Source: a virus. From it: 34,885 nucleotides of DNA. The DNA is taken from IMG/VR virus record IMGVR_UViG_3300010371_000079, positions 1 through 34,885 of that record, one strand, 5' to 3'. The position numbers and the translations under genes were made by a program. The notes beneath the pieces are model-generated. The model searched no databases and was not told the DNA's origin. It was given only the letters and a program-made list of their open reading frames with translations. Below are positions 1 through 6,053 of this stretch, in pieces (position 1 is the first letter of the stretch; every line of letters begins with the position of its first letter).

Positions 1-133
1 CTGTCACCGCCTCTATTAGCATAGAGTTCATGGATACTTCTGTGTCAAATGAAAGCTTACGCATGAAATGCCATATATCATGCGGCATTCTAAAGTTATA
101 GCTCTTTTGTTTGTCTTGTTTTGTTATTACCAT
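1..133 (-). CDS. Arc-like ribbon-helix-helix repressor, C-terminus cut by window edge
   Basis: Forty-four codons are visible. The order is a basic N-terminus, a strand with the residues SYNFRMP, then helix DIWHFMRKLSF and the SMNSMLIEAV helix, which is the Arc/Mnt ribbon-helix-helix plan: a dimer binds operator DNA with the N-terminal strand. The start is set by GGAGG at 144-148, ten bases before ATG. The 3' end runs off the window. If the map is circular and the terminal C is shared, the frame continues from 34885 and stops at 34862 (total 51 aa, about the size of Arc). It lies upstream of the leftward early promoter and has its own promoter. I infer that it is the master repressor; a plasmid-type CopG/partition regulator is the alternative. 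Confidence 0.75.
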   Translation of the reverse strand, partial: MVITKQDKQKSYNFRMPHDIWHFMRKLSFDTEVSMNSMLIEAVT

Positions 134-171
134 AATGTCATCGCCTCCAAGTGCATTCGTATTATGTAGTT

Positions 172-200
172 ATAATACCATAGCATTGGTTTGGGATAAA
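172..200 (-). promoter_or_regulatory. Sigma70-type promoter of the Arc-like gene with operator-like box
   Basis: Leftward -35 TTTATC (195-200), 17-bp spacer, -10 TATTAT (172-177). The -10 lies in the string ATGCTATGGTATTAT, which recurs almost exactly in the promoter at 3576-3603. This suggests autoregulation by the Arc-like protein. Confidence 0.6.
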
Positions 201-255
201 GTTTTTTGTGTATTATTTTGTTTTGATCTGGGCATTCAAGGAGAGTTAGGGCATA

Positions 256-387
256 ATGCTTGAAAGGGTTTGTTGTGGGTACATCTTGTTCCCACAACGG
301 GAACTTTTCATTTTTTATTATCGATTGAATGCGACCGACCAAAGTTTTCATTCAATCTATTTACAACCGGATACCAAGTTTTGGTGA
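256..387 (+). CDS. Possible 43-aa leader peptide upstream of the replication operon
   Basis: An ATG at 256 is preceded by AAGGAG at 238-243 (12-base spacing) and AGGG at 248-251 (4-base spacing). The peptide begins MLERVCCGYI and ends at TGA 385. No family is recognised. Its interest is positional: its codons run straight through the two competing hairpins at 272-304, so translation could decide which one forms. It may equally be a chance frame in the leader of the O-like gene. Confidence 0.3.
   Translation: MLERVCCGYILFPQRELFIFYYRLNATDQSFHSIYLQPDTKFW
272..315 (+). promoter_or_regulatory. Attenuator-like pair of mutually exclusive hairpins
   Basis: GTTGTGGG (272-279) pairs perfectly with CCCACAAC (291-298). 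The palindrome GTTCCC (288-293) / GGGAAC (299-304) is followed by TTTTCATTTTTT, like an intrinsic terminator. Both hairpins use bases 291-293, so only one can form. The 17-bp palindrome could instead be a protein operator. Confidence 0.45.
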
Positions 388-427
388 ATTACGGCTAGTG
401 TATCCTTACAACTGGGTAGATTATATC

Positions 428-1243
428 ATGCATTCTCAAGATGACAACATAGACTTAACATTTACTGTTAAAAGAGCAAAGCCACGTTACATAAATATCA
501 GCGAAGACATATACCTGGCATTATCTGGAAAAGCATTAAGGGTATATATTGCTTTGAGGTTTGAGTCCGATTATAGCAAAGACTGTTCATCCGTAGAAAA
601 AAACATAACATTCCTTTGTAACACATCCAAGGTAAAAAGAAGCCATTGCTTTGAAGCATTAAACGAGCTTGAAGATCACGGCCTTCTATTTCGAGAATCA
701 AAACTTGGTAGCCAATCTATTTACTGGGTAGCCTCAGATCTCAACCACTTCAAAGCTAAAGAAGAACCCATCCAGGATATGGACGGGTTAGAGGAACCCG
801 TCCAGCATGTGGACGACCCCGTCCAGCATGTGGATTACATAAACACTAATTCTTTCACTAATAAACCCTATACATATACACTTGAGCAAAAGTTGTACAT
901 TAATTCAGGACAGCAAAGACAAGCTTTAATTTTTAGAGAAGACTGTTTGAATGATCCAAAAGCAAAAGAGTTATATGAAAAACTTCCAGAAGATTTTAAG
1001 AAAGACAAGTCATTCCAGGATGTGTACGAAGAATGTCTTTCTAATTATGCTACCAAGTTAGAGCCTTTGCTTGTTAGCAAACAAAGGCTACAAGGATGGA
1101 TAAAAGAAAACATTGAATATCACAAGAAAAAAGAAATTCAAAAACAAAACACTGGGTACGAACAAAGAAAGACAGGAACTAGCAATTATCACGATGCCAT
1201 GAGCCAAGAGCCAAGCAACGGGAGAGTTACCTATGTCCAATAA
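428..1243 (+). CDS. Lambda O-like replication initiator (winged helix), carries the origin
   Basis: A 271-aa protein read from ATG 428. Residues about 20-105 form a winged-helix DNA-binding domain (YINISEDIYLALSG, then FLCNTSKVKRSHCFEALNEL as recognition region and a wing near GSQSIYW). Residues 111-136 are a short peptide repeat (EEPVQHVD, DPVQHVD) encoded by the iterons described separately. The C-terminal half is helical, charged and lysine-rich. It is followed with an 11-bp overlap by a P-like loader, the lambda O-P arrangement. In lambda, O binds iterons inside its own gene and hands DnaB-P to the origin; I infer the same here. The start is uncertain: an ATG at 329 is in frame but has no ribosome site, and ATG 428 has only a weak GGGTAG. 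Confidence 0.72.
   Translation: MHSQDDNIDLTFTVKRAKPRYINISEDIYLALSGKALRVYIALRFESDYSKDCSSVEKNITFLCNTSKVKRSHCFEALNELEDHGLLFRESKLGSQSIYWVASDLNHFKAKEEPIQDMDGLEEPVQHVDDPVQHVDYINTNSFTNKPYTYTLEQKLYINSGQQRQALIFREDCLNDPKAKELYEKLPEDFKKDKSFQDVYEECLSNYATKLEPLLVSKQRLQGWIKENIEYHKKKEIQKQNTGYEQRKTGTSNYHDAMSQEPSNGRVTYVQ
767..835 (+). repeat. Three 18-bp palindromic iterons: candidate replication origin
   Basis: Copies start at 767, 797 and 818. Copies two and three share CCCGTCCAGCATGTGGA exactly; copy one is CCCATCCAGGATATGGA. Each has inverted arms (GTCCA/TGGAC). Spacing is 30 and 21 bp. The array lies inside the O-like gene and is followed by AT-rich DNA (836-905) that could be the unwinding element, as in ori-lambda. 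Confidence 0.65.
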
Positions 1244-2147
1244 CGATATTGCAAATCCAAATACAGTGACATATTTAAACAATTTTGTTGATAGGGAATT
1301 TGTTATTGGCCTTTTTAACAAATTTGAAATCAAGTATGGAAAGCTTTGGACAGAGAGACTTGGGCCTGGTGGGAACTGGAAGTTATGCATTGATGACTGG
1401 GTGCAAGAACTTGGAAAGTTTACCATCAGGCAAGCGACAATAGCCAAAGAAAAGTTTTCTTCCATATATAAGGACTTTCCACCAACGCAACCTCAATTTA
1501 TCGATCTTTGTTTAAAGGAGACTGGATTACCAGAACCATCAGACATAATTAGATTAATGGTAGCAAAGGATTTCAGCCATCCCCTTGTAAAAATGGTTTA
1601 TGACAAGATAGGAAATTGGGATCTGCAAAACAGCAAAGACTATGAAATAAGAGAAAAGGTAAAAAACATCTATCATGGATGCCTTGCCGATTTTCAAATA
1701 GACCCACAAACCCAATGGGCACGACTTCAAGACTTTCATGCAGAAAAGCTTCGTCAATTACCCCCACCAGACAAAAAACCCAGCACCAAGGAAAGTGCAG
1801 CATTCAAGGAATGCATGGCAAAATGCCAGGAAATACTAAAAGGAAAAGGCGTAGAACCAAAAACCTACCGACAATTCGAAGAAGAAAAGATTTCCCCGAG
1901 CAACAACGCCTTTGACCCAAAAGTCTATGACGAGTTCCGAGAATATTTGCTATCAATCCCAGAAACAGAAACCATGACATTGCCGCCGAACTATGCCTAT
2001 AGTCGAATGAAGCTCATAGCACAACGAGAGCAGCCGTATTTCTTACGAAAGGCAGGTTATGACCCAAACCCACCTACTAACGACAAAACGCCTCCTAGGG
2101 GGTCTGGTGGTCCTCGTAGAGTGTATCCCAATTATGTCGGTGATTAG
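1233..2147 (+). CDS. Lambda P-like helicase loader
   Basis: A 304-aa protein. Residues 20-95 resemble the phage replication protein P family: KYGKLWT, then NWKLCIDDWVQELGKFT, then FPPTQPQFIDLC, which matches the family's WPPTxPEF motif. The known role is to bind host DnaB helicase and load it at the O-bound origin. The C-terminal half (from about 190) is lysine- and proline-rich and diverges from lambda P, ending in a Gly/Pro/Arg tail. It overlaps the O-like gene by 11 bp, so the two are probably translated together. No replicative helicase is encoded in the window, consistent with use of the host enzyme. Confidence 0.72.
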   Translation: MSNNDIANPNTVTYLNNFVDREFVIGLFNKFEIKYGKLWTERLGPGGNWKLCIDDWVQELGKFTIRQATIAKEKFSSIYKDFPPTQPQFIDLCLKETGLPEPSDIIRLMVAKDFSHPLVKMVYDKIGNWDLQNSKDYEIREKVKNIYHGCLADFQIDPQTQWARLQDFHAEKLRQLPPPDKKPSTKESAAFKECMAKCQEILKGKGVEPKTYRQFEEEKISPSNNAFDPKVYDEFREYLLSIPETETMTLPPNYAYSRMKLIAQREQPYFLRKAGYDPNPPTNDKTPPRGSGGPRRVYPNYVGD

Positions 2148-2473
2148 TGAACCTCGGGCTATGGATAGCCAGGAAAAACTACCTGTGTACGTTGGTGCGT
2201 AAAACCTCTGAGTTATTCGGTGGGGATGATATCGAGTTTCTTAGAGAACATTGCAGGGAGTTGATAGATACGTACTTTGATGAAAGAATCGAAGAGGCTA
2301 TAAGGTGCTATGAGGCAATCTTGGAAAGCTGCAAATACAGGGCAATGAAAACCACCATACCGGACAACAAAAATGGTTTGACCTGGGAGCTTATGCCGCC
2401 GTTTATACCGTACACAGACGAACTAAAGGAGAAATGCAGTGGAATACAAAAATGCAGCGGACTACAAAGATGA
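2147..2473 (+). CDS. Unknown protein in the replication operon (108 aa)
   Basis: A GTG start overlaps the TAG stop of the P-like gene (TAGTG), typical of coupled translation. There is no separate ribosome site. The sequence is soluble and acidic, predicted helical (ELFGGDDIEFLREHCRELID, then YFDERIEEAIRCYEAILESC). Its last 35 bases overlap the next gene in another frame. I do not recognise the family. A small replication accessory role is suggested only by position. Confidence 0.5.
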   Translation: MNLGLWIARKNYLCTLVRKTSELFGGDDIEFLREHCRELIDTYFDERIEEAIRCYEAILESCKYRAMKTTIPDNKNGLTWELMPPFIPYTDELKEKCSGIQKCSGLQR

Positions 2474-2729
2474 CTTTTATGACTGGCTAAGGGAAATAAC
2501 CTGGTTGTTGCCAATGAATATGTCGGTACATGAGGCAAGAATGTTGTACGACAGGAAGATTAAAGATGAAATGGAACAACTAAAGGAGATGGTAATTGAA
2601 GCCAACACGAACAGCACACCGGGAGAAAGAAGGGCTTATGTATTCGGAGCGGAAACTCCTAATACCATCAGAAGCAACGGAACAACGATCACTTGTCAAA
2701 TGGCTAAGCTACCACCCACTTGTTCGTGA
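2439..2729 (+). CDS. Unknown helical protein (96 aa) between replication genes and nuclease
   Basis: A GTG start is supported by AGGAG at 2427-2431 with a seven-base gap. Residues 1-60 are acidic and helical (DYKDDFYDWLREITWLLP, then KIKDEMEQLKEMVIEAN). It overlaps the previous gene by 35 bp and the nuclease gene by more than 130 bp, so one of these starts may be wrong: if the nuclease begins at ATG 2638 the overlap shrinks. No family is recognised. Confidence 0.5.
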   Translation: MEYKNAADYKDDFYDWLREITWLLPMNMSVHEARMLYDRKIKDEMEQLKEMVIEANTNSTPGERRAYVFGAETPNTIRSNGTTITCQMAKLPPTCS

Positions 2730-3057
2730 CTACTTTCTTAAAATCGACAATGAAGGCAAAAGGACAACTATTGAGAAAAAAGGAAAAATTATACCCGTTG
2801 GCTTGTTTAATGCATTTAAAATGGGATTAAAACCCGGTGCTGCCGACCTGTTCATTTTTTATCCAACAAAGAAGTATCACGGTTTGTTTCTCGAAGTAAA
2901 ACGGAGCAAAAAATATACTCCTTCCGAAATGCGAACAGATACCTGGATTGCACAACAGGAGTTTCTAAATAGTGTAAAATCTGTTGGATATGCAGGGGAA
3001 GTGTGCTATGGTGTTGAAGATGGTGTTTCAATCGTTGAGGCTTATCTCCTTGCATGA
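2596..3057 (+). CDS. VRR-NUC domain nuclease
   Basis: This is a 153-aa PD-(D/E)xK-fold nuclease of the VRR-NUC family. Numbered from the TTG start, the visible signature is EQRSLVKW (29-36), GLKPGAADLFIFYP (77-90) with D84, and LFLEVKR (97-103) with E100 and K102, followed by a Q near 123. Stand-alone phage VRR-NUC proteins are thought to act on branched or recombining DNA. TTG 2596 is preferred because AAAGGAG ends seven bases upstream; ATG 2638 also precedes the whole domain and is a fair alternative. It is the last gene of the rightward replication operon. Confidence 0.8.
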   Translation: MKPTRTAHREKEGLMYSERKLLIPSEATEQRSLVKWLSYHPLVRDYFLKIDNEGKRTTIEKKGKIIPVGLFNAFKMGLKPGAADLFIFYPTKKYHGLFLEVKRSKKYTPSEMRTDTWIAQQEFLNSVKSVGYAGEVCYGVEDGVSIVEAYLLA

Positions 3058-3115
3058 CATGATTGTTCATTATTAACTTCCTTAAGTTAGTCGCTCCGTT
3101 GTTAGCAGTTCCTTG

Positions 3116-3137
3116 CGCCCCGAATCAGTCCGGGGCG
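3116..3137. terminator. GC-rich hairpin between convergent units
   Basis: CGCCCCG (3116-3122) and CGGGGCG (3131-3137) form a 7-bp stem with an 8-base loop, lying between the nuclease gene and the leftward unit. There is no clear U-run on either side, so any termination would be imperfect or factor-dependent. Confidence 0.45.
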
Positions 3138-3143
3138 TCGGGA

Positions 3144-3410
3144 TTAATCGTTTTCTGCTGTCCTTTCCCAGTCGAACTGTGCTGAAAACCTTGACTCTCC
3201 TCGGTTCTGCGCTTCTTCTTCGATAAGTTTTTTTAAGTCTTCAAGCTCGTCATCGTCTAGTTCCGAAAGAATGCTTTCTATTTCTTGTAGGTATGTCAAT
3301 TCTTGATTAATAACGCATTCATTTTTTAATGTAACTGAATAATCGTTATTAACGGTTATTGATGTATTGGGAATTCCTTTTATTAATTCTATTTCTTTAA
3401 ATTTACTCAT
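3144..3410 (-). CDS. Unknown acidic protein of a counter-oriented two-gene unit (88 aa)
   Basis: The N-terminal half is predicted beta-rich (KGIPNTSITVNNDYSVTL). The centre is a strongly acidic helix (IESILSELDDDELEDLKKLI). It starts within the end of the preceding 44-aa gene (8-bp overlap), so they form one unit. The acidic protein after a very basic one recalls toxin-antitoxin or DNA-mimic pairs, but I recognise no family and do not assign a function. Confidence 0.55.
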   Translation of the reverse strand: MSKFKEIELIKGIPNTSITVNNDYSVTLKNECVINQELTYLQEIESILSELDDDELEDLKKLIEEEAQNRGESRFSAQFDWERTAEND

Positions 3411-3537
3411 TTTCTTCTATCTTTTTGCCGACAGCTATGAAATCACTTATTAATTTTTCTCTTTTCTTTTTTTTTCTTGCTTCTTGTTTTCTTTTTTTCT
3501 CTATAAGTTCGTTAAGTTTCTCTGTTATGTTTTTCAT
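3403..3537 (-). CDS. Very basic 44-aa protein, first gene of the two-gene unit
   Basis: The start ATG has GGAG seven bases upstream. The centre is nearly all Lys, Arg, Glu and Gln (EKKRKQEARKKKKREK), followed by a short hydrophobic stretch (SDFIAVGKKI). It probably forms a single charged helix that could bind nucleic acid. The purine-rich DNA makes its length easy to obtain by chance, but the ribosome site, the promoter directly upstream and the coupled downstream gene support it. Confidence 0.5.
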   Translation of the reverse strand: MKNITEKLNELIEKKRKQEARKKKKREKLISDFIAVGKKIEENE

Positions 3538-3575
3538 CTTTTATCTCCGGTTAGTTAATCGCTTTGTATGATGCC

Positions 3576-3603
3576 ATTATACCATAGCATCACTTTACGT
3601 CAA
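3576..3603 (-). promoter_or_regulatory. Strong sigma70 promoter with overlapping palindrome
   Basis: Leftward -35 TTGACG (3598-3603), 16-bp spacer, perfect -10 TATAAT (3576-3581). The -10 is embedded in GATGCCAT-TATACC-ATAGCATC (3570-3591), an inverted repeat with one mismatch. It shares ATGCTATGGTAT with the promoter of the Arc-like gene and GGCATCAT with the promoter at 34.86 kb. Confidence 0.75.
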
Positions 3604-3620
3604 CAGTTATTTCAATCTTT

Positions 3621-3648
3621 TTGCAATTATTTTCTAACATGCTAGTAT
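3621..3648 (+). promoter_or_regulatory. Possible promoter of the lysis/late genes
   Basis: TTGCAA (3621-3626), 16-bp spacer, TAGTAT (3643-3648), ending 27 bases before the endolysin start. The match is partial. It sits back to back with the leftward promoter at 3576-3603. Confidence 0.4.
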
Positions 3649-3675
3649 TTACTTAATAAAACCTTAAGGATCAAG

Positions 3676-4086
3676 ATGCCGAAGTTTTCCCAGGAGTCAT
3701 TTAGCAAGCTTTCAACCTGCCATGCTGATTTGCAAGCGCTGTTTTATGAGGTCATCAAGAACTTTGATTGCATGATACTTGAGGGATATAGGAACCAGGC
3801 AGACCAAGACCTGGCTTTCAAAGAAGGGCGCAGCAAGCTAACTTGGCCTAATGGCAAGCACAACAGACAGCCTTCAATGGCAGTTGATGTAACGCCATAT
3901 CCTGTAGATTTCAGCAACATTAAGCGATTGTACTGGTTCGCGGGCTATGTTATGGGAATTGCACAAAAGCTTAAAGATGAAGGCAAAATGACCCATTCAG
4001 TCAGGCATGGTGGTGATTGGTCGGGAGACAAAGAAAACCTTACCGAGAGCTTTTGTGATATGCAACATTTTGAACTTATCGAGTAG
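3676..4086 (+). CDS. Endolysin, M15/VanY-like peptidase
   Basis: A 136-aa protein of the L-alanyl-D-glutamate / D-Ala-D-Ala peptidase family (peptidase M15). Zinc-site residues are visible as H62 in GKHNR, D71 in MAVDVTP and H131 in QHFELIE; D114-W115 lies in the usual DW position and YRN (38-40) is the conserved arginine strand. It cuts peptide stems of peptidoglycan in the periplasm. There is no signal peptide, so it needs the holin encoded 24 bp downstream. AAGGA lies upstream of the ATG. Size fits phage M15 lysins. Confidence 0.85.
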   Translation: MPKFSQESFSKLSTCHADLQALFYEVIKNFDCMILEGYRNQADQDLAFKEGRSKLTWPNGKHNRQPSMAVDVTPYPVDFSNIKRLYWFAGYVMGIAQKLKDEGKMTHSVRHGGDWSGDKENLTESFCDMQHFELIE

Positions 4087-4110
4087 CTTTATGAATATGA
4101 GGTTACGCAT

Positions 4111-4326
4111 ATGGGTTGGATTAAGAAGAATTTCACGGGTATTAACGCGGCGATCTCGGCATCTGCTATTATGTGCTTTGTTCAGTTTGTTTCTGGTCTG
4201 GTGGGGGTATTCCGTACTGGGATTTTTGATGGCGATACGATAGAGAAGCTTCTTGCATCATTTGATGGGTTTGAGTCTGTGATATTGTTTGTTGTTATGA
4301 TAGTCTTGAACCGTAAAAAGAAGTAA
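4111..4326 (+). CDS. Holin-like membrane protein
   Basis: A 71-aa protein with two hydrophobic segments (about residues 10-34 and 54-68) and a short basic C-terminus (NRKKK). This topology is usual for small holins, which open the inner membrane to release endolysin. GAGG precedes the ATG by eight bases. It lies between endolysin and small terminase. The assignment rests on topology and position. Confidence 0.7.
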   Translation: MGWIKKNFTGINAAISASAIMCFVQFVSGLVGVFRTGIFDGDTIEKLLASFDGFESVILFVVMIVLNRKKK

Positions 4327-4358
4327 AATTTAATCAATTTGAAAAGAGGAATAATTGA

Positions 4359-4793
4359 GTGGAAGAGCGTAATCTTGGAGGCCAGCCAACCAAGTTCACT
4401 GCTGAAGCACGAGAGAAAATGCTTTATGCGATTAGCAAGGGCGCTCCTTATCAATTGGCCTGTGATTATGCGCGGGTAAGCTTTCAGACATTCCAAAACT
4501 GGAAGGCAAAAGCTACTAATGAAAAACTACCTGAGTACATTGAGTTCTTTGAAGACTTAAAACAAGCTCAAGGTGCAACTGCTGTACGATGGTTAGAAAA
4601 AATAGACGAAGCGATGGAAGAAGGTACATGGCAGACAGCAGCATGGAAGCTAGAGCGCAGGCAAGGAAGGTACTTTGCACCTCAAGCTGCAATTATCGAT
4701 GCCAATGAACGAATTGATAAACTTGAAGAAGGATCTACTCGTGAGAAAAGAAAAGGAAATGAAGAAGGACATGAAGATGATGGCAGCAGCTGA
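4359..4793 (+). CDS. terS: Terminase small subunit
   Basis: A 144-aa protein from GTG 4359, with AGAGGA upstream. Residues 8-60 are a helix-turn-helix (GGQPTKFTAEAREKM, then YQLACDYARVSFQTFQNWK), the DNA-recognition part of many small terminases. Residues 60-115 are helical, for oligomerisation (KQAQGATAVRWLEKIDEAM), followed by a RRQGRYFAPQA segment found in this family. The C-terminus is highly charged. It should select the packaging site and stimulate TerL. Unusually it is separated from TerL by eight small genes. The last 50 bases overlap the next frame. Confidence 0.8.
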   Translation: MEERNLGGQPTKFTAEAREKMLYAISKGAPYQLACDYARVSFQTFQNWKAKATNEKLPEYIEFFEDLKQAQGATAVRWLEKIDEAMEEGTWQTAAWKLERRQGRYFAPQAAIIDANERIDKLEEGSTREKRKGNEEGHEDDGSS

Positions 4794-4911
4794 GAAGCTT
4801 AAACATATGTCTCCTAAGATGCCTAAGCCTTCTAAGAGAAAGGACGGCAAAGAAGACAAGAAGATGATGGGCAACAAAGTACTGACCAAAGCAAAGGGCG
4901 ATAAATATTAA
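4741..4911 (+). CDS. Lys/Met-rich 56-aa protein
   Basis: Chosen start is GTG 4741, since AAGAAGGA (4726-4733) lies seven bases upstream; in-frame ATG 4759 is the alternative. The peptide is dominated by Lys and Met (MKKDMKMMAAAEKL, PKPSKRKDGKEDKK). It overlaps the end of TerS by 53 bp. No family is recognised; the charge suggests nucleic-acid or capsid contact. Confidence 0.5.
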   Translation: MRKEKEMKKDMKMMAAAEKLKHMSPKMPKPSKRKDGKEDKKMMGNKVLTKAKGDKY

Positions 4912-5003
4912 GGCATAAGCCTTTAAGAGGGAAGGTTTGAAGAACCGTAAAGCGAACTACTAACCGAAGAGTCAGCTTAAAGCAGCCACCAAAGGAGAAC
5001 ATC

Positions 5004-5177
5004 ATGGGCGCTAAATACACATCCAACAAGCCAGATGGCTATATGTCTACACGCAACAATATCTATTTGGAGCGCGAGAGGCTGCAAGAGATTCGAACAT
5101 TTAAGGAAGCAGGTGCCTGCCGCAATCTTCCCTCTCAAAGCAAAGAGAACTACGGTAAGAAGGAATATACTCGATGA
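5004..5177 (+). CDS. Unknown small protein (57 aa)
   Basis: AAAGGAG lies seven bases before the ATG, the best ribosome site in this cassette. It begins MGAKYTSNKPDGYMS and has a helical, charged centre (IYLERERLQEIRTFKEAG). It ends with TGA overlapping the next ATG. No family is recognised. Confidence 0.65.
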   Translation: MGAKYTSNKPDGYMSTRNNIYLERERLQEIRTFKEAGACRNLPSQSKENYGKKEYTR

Positions 5178-5344
5178 ACCATGCAATCCTAAAGGCAATC
5201 ATGAGCAACCTAGTGCCACTACTCGAAGAAGATTTTGTAAAGCATGAGCCTGAAATGCAGCAAGCATTGTTAGGAGAGGCCAAGGCGTTGTCATTGAAGG
5301 TTGATGAATGGCTTAAGAACAAGCTCGCTAAAAAAGGACAATGA
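5174..5344 (+). CDS. Unknown small helical protein (56 aa)
   Basis: Starts at an ATGA junction with the previous gene, so it is probably translationally coupled. It is two predicted helices (LKAIMSNLVPLLEEDFVKH and EAKALSLKVDEWLKNKLAK). No family is recognised. Confidence 0.6.
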   Translation: MNHAILKAIMSNLVPLLEEDFVKHEPEMQQALLGEAKALSLKVDEWLKNKLAKKGQ

Positions 5345-5345
5345 A

Positions 5346-5489
5346 ATGCCATTGTTCAAGGGTGCGAAGCCAGGGACACCGAAGTTTAAGCAAAATATAG
5401 AGACTGAAATCAAAATAGGCAAAAAGCCTCAAAAGCAAGCAGTGGCAATTGCATTTGCTGAAAGTCGTAAGGGTCGAGGGAAAAGGTAG
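5346..5489 (+). CDS. Small basic protein, DUF6496-like (47 aa)
   Basis: ATG 5346 is used because AAGGA lies upstream and the product begins MPLFKGAKPG. The segment KKPQKQAVAIAFAESRKGRG matches a basic motif (GKPxKQAVAIAxS) seen in small DUF6496-type phage and bacterial proteins of unknown function. It follows the previous stop by one base. Confidence 0.6.
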   Translation: MPLFKGAKPGTPKFKQNIETEIKIGKKPQKQAVAIAFAESRKGRGKR

Positions 5490-5677
5490 TGATTACATTT
5501 GAAGAGATCAGAAGGGAATTATTGACTGTTGACTCTTTCACTATGGGGGCACTAATGGCTTCTGGTAATGAAGCATTCAGTGTTATACACGAAGCATTGA
5601 TACTACTTATGAACGATATTGAAAAGGACATCACCAATGGCAACGCTAACAACCAAAGCACGAAAGAAAATCCCTAA
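5489..5677 (+). CDS. Unknown small acidic protein (62 aa)
   Basis: A GTG start overlaps the upstream TAG (TAGTG); GAGGG sits about ten bases upstream. Two predicted helices (FEEIRRELLTVDSF and SVIHEALILLMNDIEKDI). It overlaps the next gene by 41 bp. No family is recognised. Confidence 0.5.
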   Translation: MITFEEIRRELLTVDSFTMGALMASGNEAFSVIHEALILLMNDIEKDITNGNANNQSTKENP

Positions 5678-5861
5678 ATCGGAGTTTGGTTTACCAGGTG
5701 AGCGCAAATACCCGATGGAAAATCGTGCTCATGCTGCTAACGCGAAAAGTAGAGCATCCCAAATGGTTAAAAAAGGCAAGCTTTCGGAATCGTCTAAAGA
5801 TAAGATAGATGCAAAAGCCAATAGGATATTGGGCAATCATTACCCGAGTAGAAAGAAATAA
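5637..5861 (+). CDS. Unknown basic protein (74 aa)
   Basis: ATG 5637 has AAAGGA seven bases upstream. The product is Lys/Arg/Ser-rich, with RKYPMENRAHAANAKSRASQ and a C-terminal KIDAKANRILG. Very similar short basic proteins occur next to terminase genes in other phages, function unknown. Confidence 0.65.
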   Translation: MATLTTKARKKIPKSEFGLPGERKYPMENRAHAANAKSRASQMVKKGKLSESSKDKIDAKANRILGNHYPSRKK

Positions 5862-5870
5862 GGATGTTCA

Positions 5871-6053
5871 ATGAACACCATTCCAAATAAGTGGGTTGAG
5901 AAGGAACGCAAGAAGCGCGCTCCAGAGACCGCTCCATCGTACACTACAGACCGAACAGACTACTTCAAATACAGCACTCGTAAGCCAAAATCAAGACATG
6001 ATCCTGCTGCACGTGCCATTTACACTAAGACCCTGCGAGGGGTAAGGCGTTAG
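5871..6053 (+). CDS. Unknown basic protein (60 aa)
   Basis: AAGGA precedes the ATG by six bases. The product is rich in Lys, Arg, Thr and Tyr (KWVEKERKKRAPETAPSY) and ends one base before the next start. No family is recognised. Confidence 0.6.
   Translation: MNTIPNKWVEKERKKRAPETAPSYTTDRTDYFKYSTRKPKSRHDPAARAIYTKTLRGVRR

Noticed and set aside
127-351. 74-codon leftward frame in the Arc-like/O-like intergenic region
   Set aside because: No ribosome site, overlaps the promoter of the Arc-like gene and the attenuator hairpins, and has no recognisable domain.
329-427. Upstream extension of the O-like gene to ATG 329
   Set aside because: No ribosome site before 329; the added residues do not belong to the winged-helix domain. 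The true start remains uncertain.
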